64,000 nucleotides of DNA, taken from contig JAMAHW010000081.1 of NCBI GenBank assembly GCA_023627715.1, positions 124,001 through 188,000 of the forward strand, written 5' to 3'. Both the position numbers and the translations under genes were made by a program. Of the stretch, positions 1 to 10,482 are shown piece by piece. A model generated the notes under the pieces. It had not been told where the DNA came from. It searched no databases and worked only from the letters and a program-made list of their open reading frames with translations. Position 1 is the first letter of the stretch; each line of letters begins with the position of its first letter. This stretch comes from Periconia sp. R9002. Taxonomy: Eukaryota; Ascomycota; Dothideomycetes; Pleosporales; Periconiaceae.

Positions 1-1223
1 CCAATATTTTCTCATCATCGTATGCCTACCTAACATTTCCTCGATCCAGCTCATACCGACCTTGGAAATGGGTGGTGGTGGTGACGTGAAATAGTGATAT
101 GTAACGGAAGGTGGGGGGAGTGATGGACGTGAGGTGATTTGAAATAAGATATATAATGTCTTTTCTCTTTTCGCTAAGGTACGAAAGTACAAAGTATGCA
201 ACAAAAAACGCCGTCGCCGTGCTGCATGTATCTATGTATATATCCATGTGTGAGAGTTGTTTGATTCCGCCTGCTAAAAAAAACGCATAACCAAAACAAA
301 CAAGCCCATACTCCATGTGCATCTCTACTTCCGTGGGGTCAGCGGATAGCCCGTAGATGAAGCAGTCTAGATCTAAAACCGGGTTTCTGGAACCGTCTCC
401 ATGCGGGGTCGGGGCAGGGGGCCAAAACTCGGTAGGTAGCGCCAGTTGACTCAGGTTTTTCCGATATGTTTGGGCTCACGCTCGAAGTCAACATCATTCA
501 TGTCACCGATGCTGTGGACTAAAACGGGAGTTTCAGATGGCAGTATCAGATAGTCCTCTTGCGCCAGCACTTGCAGAGCAAATCGCTGGAAAACGCAACT
601 AGCCGACCAGCAGACCATCAAACATCAAACCTAATTCGCCGACTCTCTTCACTACTGATTTTTATCGATAGGGGGCTTCACGAGAGCGTAATGTGGCATT
701 AAATGTGGCCGGGCAGGACTACAAATTCTGTGTTGACCAGTAGAACCTCCCACGTGCTGCTTTTCTCATGCTTCATTGTGAATTATACAAACCGCAGGAG
801 CGGAAGCAGAGCCTATGGATAACGCTGATTTGATCAAAACACCACATTGATTGTACCCATGAACCAATCGCCAATGATGAACATGCGACTTTGTTGACGC
901 GCTGCCCCGCTTTGAACCTCTGCCACCTCGCTAAAAAGCCAGAGACATTACCCCCACGCAATCTTTCCTCAACCCTTCTATCTTCTCCCTCGCGTAAATT
1001 TTTGCGTATCTGTATCTTAGCGACATGACTCTGACAATCCAAGGGCCGTCTCATACAGTAACAATGGTTTGGAAGATTTTTGATTAAGAGATATAAGACA
1101 ATTACTAAGTTAACAATTGATTTGAGTACAAGAGATGATTGGTAATGATACTACTGGGTAACTAAACACATCGTACTGGGCAGCTTCATTCGAGCTCATC
1201 GGTTGATCTTCTCGTATATGAAT
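1..1223. other. intergenic, no supported gene
   Basis: No convincing coding region is visible. Short open frames on the minus strand (26-322 and 773-1054) have no recognisable domain, and their composition looks like chance. The stretch lies downstream of the P450 gene, so it probably holds that gene's 3' UTR plus spacer. Confidence 0.5.
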
Positions 1224-2972
1224 CTAACGATTCGCAAGACTCACACGGCATGGATACCTGTCTGCGGGGTGGGCACCCGATCTTCCCGTTTGATAAGCAC
1301 GTTCTCCTAGAACAGTCTTGAGTTCCTCGCGCCTCAGGCCCAAAGTCCTCATGATCCTAGTCCAAGTGACTTCTCTTTCGCGTCTCCGAGAATCCCACTC
1401 GTCGTAGGCTGGCTTGAAGTCGAACTTACGGGCAGTCATGATAAGTGCAACACGTAGTTCGTTGTTGACAAGTGTCTGCGCAATGCAATTGCGGGATCCA
1501 TGCTCAAATGGTCGATAGGAAGTTGTTGGTGATTTCGGGTACAATTCATGTCCGGGTTCGACTAGCCAGCGTTCTGGAATAAATTCGCGAGGTCGCGGCC
1601 AGAACCTAGGATGAACGTGCACATAGCGATGCATAACAGTCACATTGAGGTTTTCAGTCGGTACTAGATTTCCCTTACCGTCCACGATAGACACACCAGC
1701 CGCACCATCACGAATGTTTGATGCGGGTGGGAACAGGCGAAGGGTTTCTTTGATGACCGCCATGGTATACCGACACTGATTGATAAGAGCCGGTTCTTTT
1801 CTCAGTCGATCACCAGCTTCAGAGTCCGATCCAAATATTTCGTCGTGCTCTTTGCGTAGTTTTGCGAGAGCCGAAGGATTCTGTGAAAGCAGATGGAACG
1901 TATACACGAACGTTGTAGCTGTGGTATCGTTTCCGGCGAAGAGGAACATTCTGATCTGGTTTGCCGCTACATCAGCAAATTGAACATCTAGTTCCAAGTC
2001 CTCGAAGGCCTTTTTGTTGTCTTTGTGCTTTTGGGATATGTGCTCCTCGATAGCTAATGCGATGACTGATTTGGCCGTCTTTCTCTGATTGGAAGAACCA
2101 GTATCACGCTCTTCCTTCATCTCATTAAACCGTTTTTGCAACTCTTTTTTGATGAAAGTGTCCATGAAACGCCCATGGTACCATTGAATTGGAAGTCTCA
2201 GCGGGTTCAAAAGAATTCGAGGATCCCAGAAGGAATGCCAGTCCAGAATGGTATTCAGAGAGCGGGCAAGTTGATGCTCGGCATGCTGATTGTTCAGATC
2301 AATGTCGAGTGTTGTCTTTATGATGATATCCATGGAAAGTCGCATTACCATGTCGTCCAGATAGAATATGTCTCCGTCAACCTTACCACGCAATTGCTCA
2401 CAGAAAACATCCATGGCATCGACTAAGCTAGGGACTAAGCTCAGCATGTGCGAAGGACTGAACCCACTGCTAAATAGCGATCTCCAGAACTTCCATGGTG
2501 TATCGATCATGGTGATGAGGCTCGAACCCCCAATCATAGGCTTGAAAGACTCCTCTTGGCTGGGCGGTTTTACAAGATCCTGCTTACTGGAAACCTGAGC
2601 GGCAATCTCGGGGCTGAAAGCCATCAAAACAGGCTGAAATACAGGCCAGTAGTCCATGAGAAAATAACCTGTATCCTCGTGATCCTTGATCATGTCCTCC
2701 ATGGCCAAGTACACGTTCGCATCATGCGGCAACTTTTTCAATTTTTGATCGAGGACGAGGAGATGGCCAAACCACCAACTCCATCCATCTGGCATCGCCT
2801 GAATAATTCCGTATCAGTCAACAACCAAGAGCAGCAGTAGATTCAGACTTACAACGCCCTGCTGACGTAAACGGTAGATTCTGGAGCGTTTCTTATAGCC
2901 AATGTAAAACATATAAACAAGCATTGATGCAAGTGGTGTGCCAACGGTAACAAATGATTTCAGAAGACCCAT
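1224..2972 (-). CDS. cytochrome P450 monooxygenase
   Basis: A two-exon gene: exon 1 is 2853-2972 and exon 2 is 1224-2798. They are separated by a 54-nt intron (2799-2852) with a GTAAGT donor and TTCAG acceptor. The product is about 564 residues. It opens with a membrane anchor (MGLLKSFVTVG, then a hydrophobic stretch ending in a KKRSR-type basic stop), which fits an ER-bound microsomal P450. The body shows the I-helix oxygen-binding motif AGNDTT, the K-helix ExxR as KETLR, and the heme loop FEHGSRNCIA, whose cysteine ligates the heme. It should therefore be an active haem-thiolate monooxygenase. The substrate cannot be read from sequence, and no secondary-metabolite backbone gene lies nearby. 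The start at 2972 was chosen because it puts the anchor first; an upstream in-frame ATG at 3065 is less likely. Confidence 0.93.
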
Positions 2973-3607
2973 TTTGAAGTTGAGAAAAGAAGGTCCAGTA
3001 GGCAGCGCGCAAGTATGTTCGGTATGAGAAACGTACGTATAAGTGACTCGTGAGACTGATGACATGAAGTTGAGACACCCTTCTTACTATCCGAGGCGCA
3101 CGTTGACTGCGTTGAGCAGGGTGAAGCAGACCCTTGCTCATAGATTGTCGGGGGAGGGGCGACTGCTATTGTACTCTCACGCCCCGGTCTGGGCGCTTGT
3201 GTTATCTCTGCCGTTTGCCTTGCCTCACTATTCGGGTATAGTTATATTTGGATGCATGCAGTCAATAATTGCAGTACGGCACAGCTGCAGGACCGTTGGC
3301 AACCAATCACGCCCTACGATGCCCCATAATGTTGTTGGAGGACACTGGTATGAGAGCATGTGAGTTGAAGGAGAAGTTCATTGATTGAGTGATGGAGCAG
3401 TACTATGAAAGATGTGGTATATATACAAGGAGGCACGTGACTTGATCACGGCGGTACATTCACTCAAACAAATGTCACAGGTAGCGCCGGTGCACGTATC
3501 TGCGTGGCTGCTTAGTACCAAGATTGTTGAATCATGCTCACGTTTAGACGCATTGCAAGATGCAAATTCCAATGCACAAAGACATTGCATTGTAGAAAAA
3601 ACTTTCT
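2973..3607. other. intergenic, upstream region of the P450 gene
   Basis: Spacer between the P450 start at 2972 and the 3' end of the P450-like remnant at 3608. No supported gene is visible. It should hold the promoter of the downstream P450. Confidence 0.4.
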
Positions 3608-4011
3608 TCAGAGTGTAGATATTAATGTACCGCTGGGAATCTCGTGGCCATCCAACAAAATATCAGAGAGAGCCTGAAAACTGTGGGGTACCACTTCATG
3701 TGTGTCCTTGACATTCATTTGTCTCAACTCCAAAACCAATTCCGGATCTTTGATGGTGACATGATGCGGCCCGACTCTGGAGATCGCGACTAGAGACATC
3801 AGTTTGGTGAGGACTTTAAGGTTCACGCAAGGACCATACCTCGAACCCCCTCTTGCTTGTTCTCTAAAGACACAGGTGGTTCGTTGAACCAATGCACAAG
3901 AAGTGGAATCATGTATGCTATCTTTGTTCCAACTGCTGCCGTAACGAGAACCGGAACCATGCTTGAATTGATGGCTGAACACACGATAGACAGAAGACGA
4001 GAGGACGACAT
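3608..4011 (-). pseudogene. P450-like remnant, central region missing
   Basis: Two predicted exons, 3840-4011 and 3608-3789, with a 50-nt intron (3790-3839), encode about 117 residues. The N-terminus is hydrophobic, like a P450 anchor. The next exon reads RVGPHHVTIKDPELVLEL, which resembles the early P450 segment (RxGPxxVxIxDP). Within about 20 residues it passes to DILLDGHEIPSGTLIS, which resembles the segment after the K helix. The roughly 250-300 residues expected between them (I helix, ExxR) are absent, and no heme loop follows. I infer an internally deleted, non-functional P450, possibly a decayed tandem relative of the gene just downstream. It could instead be a small unrelated membrane protein, since the family match rests on two short stretches. 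Confidence 0.45.
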
Positions 4012-5123
4012 ATTGGCGGATCTCTGCAAAAGGCAAAGGCAGTTCGATTCATAAGTAACGGAGCTTTCACCTATGAAGAACGAAAAAGATGCGAAGTAGA
4101 TCATGATTTCATACGATTGAGATCAACAAGTCACAGGCATTCACATTCCATGATTCAAGAGACTAGGCGAACAGTTTCGGTTACCGACTGTAGAGTGCAT
4201 GTGTGATGGTATGCGCGATATTGTCTCGTGCTATGAACATCCATATTTAGAGATGAAAAGAAGGCAGCGGTTCTATGCTGGCTGCATAATGTCAAAGAAT
4301 TTTCGTGTGATGCATCGAAGATTGCATGGTTCCGCCCCTAGTAATGCGCTTTGCAACATAGACCTGCACTATACTATGTAGTGTATCTGCGGCGTAAGGC
4401 GTGAATCGATAGGCCGAGAACGCGCACCCCACCATTCACTTCATCGGCAACCGAACCTGATTGATATCAGACCCCATTCACGGAGCAGTTGGACCATAGA
4501 GCGCACCCAGACTTATTACTAAAAAAAAGGCCCTTTTAACACTCGAAGTTTCTTTCACTTCAAAGATTTCGTTCAACTAGAGATCATCAAGAGTTCGAAA
4601 TTCTACTTTCAAATGAATAAGTCCATCCACTCAATTATGGCCGCCGTAGACATCCCTAGGTGGATGTGGGTATTTGCAGACGATTATCCTTTCAGTCCTC
4701 CTCCCGATGTAAGTCTTCGTATTTGCTGTCTAAACAACTGCTTACACAAATAGGCGTAACAGCAAGATGCCCTGGCCAGGACGTGAACACAGGTAACTCA
4801 AGCGCTCTTTACACTCCTAATGAGCGCAGTAACATAAATAGCATTAACATATATTTATGCGCTGTCAGTTTCAATGTTCCAAGAGGCTAGTAGATAGATA
4901 GAACCGTAGATGCGTAGACGTAGCTATACATATATACGATGGAAATCTAATTTGAGTTGGTGGATGGTGGAAAGTGCATAGTTCTAGTAGGAAGAAAGAA
5001 CTTCTACCTAGAGGTATGTACCGTACCCTGCGGCCTAGGTTGCAGCGCTAGTTTTCCCTAATCAACACAGAATATTATTATACAATCTAGATTCGTTTCA
5101 GAAGACCGGTATTTCTGTTTCGG
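4012..5123. other. intergenic region with one tiny candidate ORF
   Basis: Apart from the small spliced candidate at 4613-4759, nothing coding is supported. The stretch separates the P450 pair from the 3' end of the DUF7932-type gene. Confidence 0.4.
4613..4759 (+). CDS. candidate very small protein, spliced
   Basis: An ATG at 4613 opens 32 codons. They end at a consensus donor GTAAGT (4709), followed by a 45-nt intron to AATAG (4753), one more codon and a stop. The predicted peptide is 33 residues and ends in DDYPFSPPPDA. Without splicing the frame runs only to a stop inside the intron. A pyrimidine-rich leader and the good donor favour a real transcript, but I recognise no family and cannot exclude chance. 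Confidence 0.25.
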
Positions 5124-8100
5124 TCACGGAGTGCCCAGTTCACTGATAAAAGGTTCAGCTTCGGGCTCAGTATCCACCAACATCTTGTCGAGTTGTTTTC
5201 GCGCACCTTCCATGTCTCTCTTCATCCTATCTCTCCAGCTCTTACCAAGTCTCACCATATCATTCCAACCTGAAGGAGTAGAAAACTTCGTTTGTGGTAC
5301 TAAATTACTCGAAGATACTTGACCACGTGTCAATACACTCTCTGTCGTCCTTATGAGTTCACAGATGTCATGTTTCAACGCAGCATCGTCAAAAGACTTC
5401 CCGGAACTGTAGTTTTTCAGATGGCTCACACTTGGATAGAGTGATATCAGGGAACGGATAAGACCGTCTAGTCGTTTATGGCGTTGCGTGAATCTCAAGA
5501 CGTGTTGGAGGACGTCATGGACTGGTTCAGGCGCCGTCACAACTCGTCTGGCCTGCTGTTCATCAAGGAGCTCTAGAAGCTCAGGTATATGCGTTCTGAA
5601 AAGGGCTTTCAAAGCTGCTCCATCATCAAGATTGACCTGATAGAGCGACCTATGGGCAAATTCGGTGAAACGAATTAGTTGTTCGAAGATGGATCGAATG
5701 ATTGAAAGTGTGAGTGCACGTATCGCGAAAGCGTCTCTTCCGGTAGGTCTCCAGAGAATATGCGAACGCAGCGGAAAAGGAAGGGCCGCCACAATGTTGT
5801 ATTTACTCAAAAAATCCAGGTTCCTTGTGTCAGGATCGATGATTATTTTGGATTCGAGGAAATTGAGACTGCGATGGTGATCTAATCCTTTCAAAATGAT
5901 AAGATCACCATCTCTCTTGGCCGCCTTTGAAGATCCCGGCTTCTTCAGGTAGCTGACTAGGAAACGTTCATTTGGTAAGTGGCTACTCAGAAACGTGGTT
6001 AACTGCTGGGCTTGCCTCCTCGCATTCTGTCTCCCAAAGCGGTACCATGGGGGTGGACTAAGGGGAATTGAGGACATGTTCCCTCCAGAAACCTTATAGA
6101 TCTTTTGCTCAATGAGTGTCTTTAGTAAGTCTTCTTTTGAGGAACAGCTCCTAGATCTATCAATTTGCGTCGATACATCTGCAAGCTTCGTATCTGTAAG
6201 GAAGACAGATGATCGAGCAAGAGACTCAAATTCATTTCCAGGTTTGCAACCTGCGAAAGAAATCGAGCTACCACTTGTTGCCAACTCGGATATCCATGCC
6301 GGGTCACACAAATAGCTGGCTGATCGGGTGCCCGACTCGTAGAAATCGAACGGGTCGTCAAGCAACAGAACACCTCTCCTCCTGTAATGGGTAATCAGCG
6401 GTTTGGGATTGTCAAGTATGTCGTCCTGCAATAGCAACCCGCCGTTCTGATGGATATTACAAACATCCAACTCCAGCCCAAGGGTCTCCCTCACGAACCG
6501 CTGTATACCTGAGGACTGCTGTTCGGTGGTTTTTCTATTCGTAACGAGCAACAATTGAGCATTAGGCCTCCTGACATATGTGTTCGATACTTGCAATGTG
6601 ACAATATGTCGTTCCACCAGTTCCTTCTCCATCGTTGGACTGTTGGGAGTCTGCCCAGGTACCTCCAAAAATAGATCAAAGCTCACTCGAAAATGTCTGT
6701 GACTCCTCGCGTCAGGTAATATGCGAAATTGTTGGCGTACTGGCGATGCATCGTTAGGACGGATTTGCGGAATGAAAGTTGTAACCTCAATATTTTCTGT
6801 GGCATCGTCCTTGGAAAGACAACCAAAGGTTCGTGGAATTGAAATATACACTTCTGGTGTGCGCGCTCGAGCATCTCTTCCCAATGGCCGATTGCTGATG
6901 TTGTTTACCTGTGGATATTGTTATTGCGCCAGTCATTTGATCCAACATGGTTAATACATACCTTGTAATTGATAATGCTAGTAGCGCCTTGTCCAACGGT
7001 GTCGAGATATTTAAAATCGCCAAGCCCACATGGATAGCTGATGTTGATTTCTTTCGAGAATTCAAAATTTGGCATCCGCCGATCCATCCATGGCATATCA
7101 GCTCTAAGTTTGATGACGTCTTTGCGCGAAAACGGCACCCCATAGGGAGGAGGACCAACTCCAGCTTTGTCTCTTGTCTTGATCCGTACTTTGATCGAAC
7201 CCTCAGTTGATGCAGTTCCTCCTTCGGGTATGCTAGCAGGGAGATAGGTGACGCCACCTTCAGCTTCAGGCACTCGCTCGAACCAGTCCGAATCAGCCGC
7301 GAGAGTAACTGGAATCCGACATGTCGGCGAAGGCATGCCGCCGATATTCTGTAATTTGATCCGTCGTACGAACAAGTGCTCGCCGGGCTCGAAGATACCG
7401 TCTTGGTTCTCGTCCTCCACCTCGAAATCGACCAGTTCAAGTGACCATATCGTCGGATATTCGGTCGCCGTCCCATCGCGATGGTGGACTGTAATTATGA
7501 ACTCCCCTGCAGCTCCATCTTTCCCTCGAGATAGGAGGCTGGTAACCGGGCGACCTTTCTCGCCAGGCTTGCCATCTATCCCAGGCTGACGTGTCAATGT
7601 TACACTTATTGGCTTGACATCACAACCTTGACAACTGCCTGTACCACCACCGCACTTGCAGTAGCCAGTATCCGGGATTCGTGTTCTCATAGCATTGTAT
7701 TTGACCGCAGCTTGAGCTACCAGGGTTTGCACACCGTTTCCTCTGACTACCAGCTCACGCGTCCCGGCGCGTAAGGCGTTGGTCGTGGCAGAGATTTGCG
7801 TCGTTGTTCTAGCAACCGCACTAGAATGCTTAGCATTCTCGTTGTTCTTGATGCAGTTAGCAGTGCAGTAAGGTTTGTATCCAACAATTTTCTCCCACCG
7901 CCAACCTTGCCCGCCACTACCCGCCTTTCCCCCACGACCGGGATTGCCATGGATTCCTGGATTACCCCCAAGACCGCCTCGTACGTCCCAAGAGACGGCC
8001 ATGAGTAAGTGGGTGCTATCGTCGTTGACAATGACATGTATTGTTCCGCCGCGGCCCCCGTTCCCGCCACTTGAGCCTGCGTGGGGAAGAGCATATTAGA

Positions 8101-8586
8101 CAATGAGCAAAACCTTGAAGAAACTGACTTACCCTGTCCAGCGTCCCCTCCACGCCCACCATCGGTACCATCCGTAGCATCGTCTGCTTCGGATGCTCCA
8201 GTTCCATCCTCACCATCCAGACCTTGCTCGCCGTCCCCGCCGTGTTTTCCATCTTCACCATTTCCGCCAATAGCCGTGATATGAATGTCTCGACCTATAG
8301 GCACTTCGACACTTGCTGGTATCTGATGAGTGGATTCGTTCTCGAGTCGCTGGACACGAATTGCGCCTTGCGAGAGAATGGACTCGGAAAGCCGAACAAA
8401 CAATGTACCCGCTGGCCCTCCCGGAACGGCTGTAGGAGCGTTCCTTCCTGGACGTCCGTTCCGGTCTGGATTTCCTGCGTTGTGTAGTACAAGTGCCTGG
8501 GCCTCATCTTGTACATGCCGAATGCCGGTGGTTCTTGCCAAAGAAGCGCCATCAAGTCCATCTACTGAGAGAACTGTAGCCATCAC
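5124..8586 (-). CDS. large protein with collagen-like Gly-rich repeats (DUF7932 type)
   Basis: Three exons (8133-8586, 6962-8076, 5124-6908) are joined by introns 8077-8132 (GTAAGT/CGCAG) and 6909-6961 (GTATGT/CACAG). All phases agree and give about 1117 residues. Residues near 40-180 are rich in Gly-x-y triplets (NGRPGRNAP, then GNGEDGKHGGDGEQGLDGEDG, then GGNGGRGG and GNPGIHGNPGRGG). A short PGIDGKPGEKG block returns around residue 270. Between them sits a Cys cluster (CKCGGGTGSCQGC). A beta-rich region follows, and the last third is mostly helical. The layout matches large uncharacterised fungal proteins annotated with DUF7932 (from memory). No signal peptide is visible, so it is probably cytosolic. 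It shares a 379-bp divergent promoter with the RBR ligase gene. Its function is unknown. Confidence 0.85.
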
Positions 8587-8965
8587 GGGTGAGTGTTTTG
8601 AGGTGGACTCGATCGATTAATCACATTGGAGGTGGTCAGCTGGCAAGTTTGCAGGAAGGCTGAAAGGGGTTGAATAAGAAATCGCCAAGGCAGAATCCAA
8701 TTTATTTCCAGCTAAGCCTACATATGCTTAAGATATTGATTTTGATGTAGGTTCGCAAGGCTGCAACAGTGTGAGCAATCACGGAATGAAGTGTGAGCAA
8801 TCATGAAATGAGGCGTGTTACCCCTGGCGGTCCAGCCCCCGCCTCATTCGCGCCCTGAGCAAACTTGAGGCGAATACGGGACTGTGTGGGGGGCATCAGG
8901 CTGGGGCTTTTCCGCTGAACACTCCCCTCCTCCATCGCTTTACTATCTTGGTGGGCTCACCCAGA
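8587..8965. promoter_or_regulatory. divergent promoter region
   Basis: This 379-bp gap separates the starts of the DUF7932-type gene (minus) and the RBR ligase gene (plus), so it must serve both. It contains a 22-bp tandem duplication at 8769-8812, listed separately. Confidence 0.6.
8769..8812 (+). repeat. 22-bp tandem duplication in divergent promoter
   Basis: Two adjacent 22-bp units, 8769-8790 and 8791-8812, share the core GTGTGAGCAATCA and differ at three positions. Duplicated short units in a two-way promoter could be binding sites for one regulator, but no known factor motif is recognised. Confidence 0.75.
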
Positions 8966-10096
8966 ATGATGCGGCGATCTACCCGGCGGACTCAGCCTCG
9001 TCCTCCGGAGACACAGATTCGAAATGCCATACACGGAACGCAAACATTGAAGCATACCTCAGAAGCCGCCGCGTCAACTAATAATAATCTTCCTCTTGAG
9101 TATCTGAATCTTGTTCAGACCAAGCTTCATCAAGCCCGGGTAGAACGAGAAATATGGGAAAACGAAATTCTCGCAGAGGTGAACGCAGCGAAGGCAGACA
9201 AGGCTGAGGCAAGGAGACAAGCTCAGATCGAGTCACAGATCTACGCAGAACAACAAGAACTGGAACAAACCTTGATTCGAGGTCGCAGATTACAGGCTCA
9301 GCTAGAGTACGATGCCGAAGTGCGAGAGCGCGAGAGGGAGCAGACAGAAAGACGCCTTGCATTGGAGGCCGCGGACAGGCAACGCCGTGAAGAACAGGAA
9401 GCGTTGTTAGAAGCGCAGCGGAGAGCTGCAGAAGCGGCCGAAAGAGAGAGGAGAGAACGACTGAGGGCTTGCGTTGTCTGCATGGATGAAAACGACCTGA
9501 ATGTGATGATGCAAATACCATGTCAGCATTGGTATTGTAGAACTTGTTTGCGAGGTAAGATAGCGAGTTTCCATGATGATCAACGCCCCAATTAATGTTG
9601 TCGAAAAGATGGCTTCCAGGCTGCTCAAGATTCACGCACAGTTTTTCAATGCTGCAATCAAGGCGTACCCATAGCATTGGTAGCAAACACGTTGCCGGAT
9701 GACTTTGTCATACGGTACGAACTGCTGGTCCTCGAACACACGACACCCAATCCGACGTACTGTGCAAATGCTCAATGCGGCACATTTATACCTCCTGCCC
9801 ACTACCATGGTCCTGATCTGGCACGATGTCCCCGATGCCGGACGGATACATGTAGACAGTGTCGCTCAAGCGATCATGCTGGACGGGGATGCACAACTGA
9901 TCAGGGGACGGAGCAAGTGCGGGCACTTGCTGTCATAGTTGGGTGGAAACCATGTCCTTCTTGCGGCACTATGGTAGAGAAGAATGAGGGGTGCCGCCAT
10001 ATGACTTGTCTGCGCCCATGTCTCTATGAATTCTGCTGGAGCTGTACCGGGCCCTGGCACAGATGCCGGGACAGTTGCATAGTCAGAGATACTTAG
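8966..10096 (+). CDS. RBR-type (RING-IBR-RING) E3 ubiquitin ligase
   Basis: Two exons, 8966-9554 and 9609-10096, give about 358 residues. The 54-nt intron has a GTAAGA donor and an AAAAG acceptor. That acceptor is unusual, but it alone restores the family pattern CLRDGFQAAQD...CCNQGVPI. The first 170 residues are a highly charged, Arg/Glu-rich helix, likely a coiled coil. RING1 follows (CVVCMDE...CQHWYCRTC), then an IBR (YCANAQCGTF...CPRCRTDTCRQC). RING2 (CPSCGTMVEKNEGCRHMTC...EFCWSC) holds the cysteine of the GC-x-HM motif that accepts ubiquitin as a thioester in this family. It should transfer ubiquitin from an E2 to an unknown substrate. The ATG at 8966 is the first in frame. The gene is divergent from the DUF7932-type gene. 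Confidence 0.92.
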
Positions 10097-10482
10097 TTGA
10101 AAGTGTTTCTTTTGTTAAAGAGAGCGGATTCGTCTTTCTTGGAAAGATTCTCTAGCACCGTGTAAGAGATTTTATTTAGTATTAATACTATAGTAGTTTA
10201 AAAAAACGCTACTAAAAATTCTAATATTTATTTTTACAATTTGGGAAAGTTTTTGGGGTTGTGGTGTTGATAGCTGGTAGGTCTCTTTATCTTACGCCCT
10301 TATAAGAAAAATACAAAGTTTATTATTGTAGAAGGATTGGATTAACTCGCGCTCTTACATTTAGTACGACACTGCTCCTTTCCCATGTAACTTTTTATCC
10401 CCAACTATCTACCTCCTCTTTCCAACCCTTACATGCATACTCATCTATCTAGCTCACTTTATACAGCACACGTCAGTCATTA
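10097..10482. other. AT-rich convergent spacer
   Basis: Lies between the 3' ends of the RBR ligase and rhamnosidase genes. It is AT-rich with short A and T runs, and no open frame is supported. It probably holds the two 3' UTRs and their polyadenylation signals. Confidence 0.5.

Noticed and set aside
26..322. 98-codon minus-strand frame with hydrophobic stretches
   Set aside because: AT-rich region, no domain, no splice partners.
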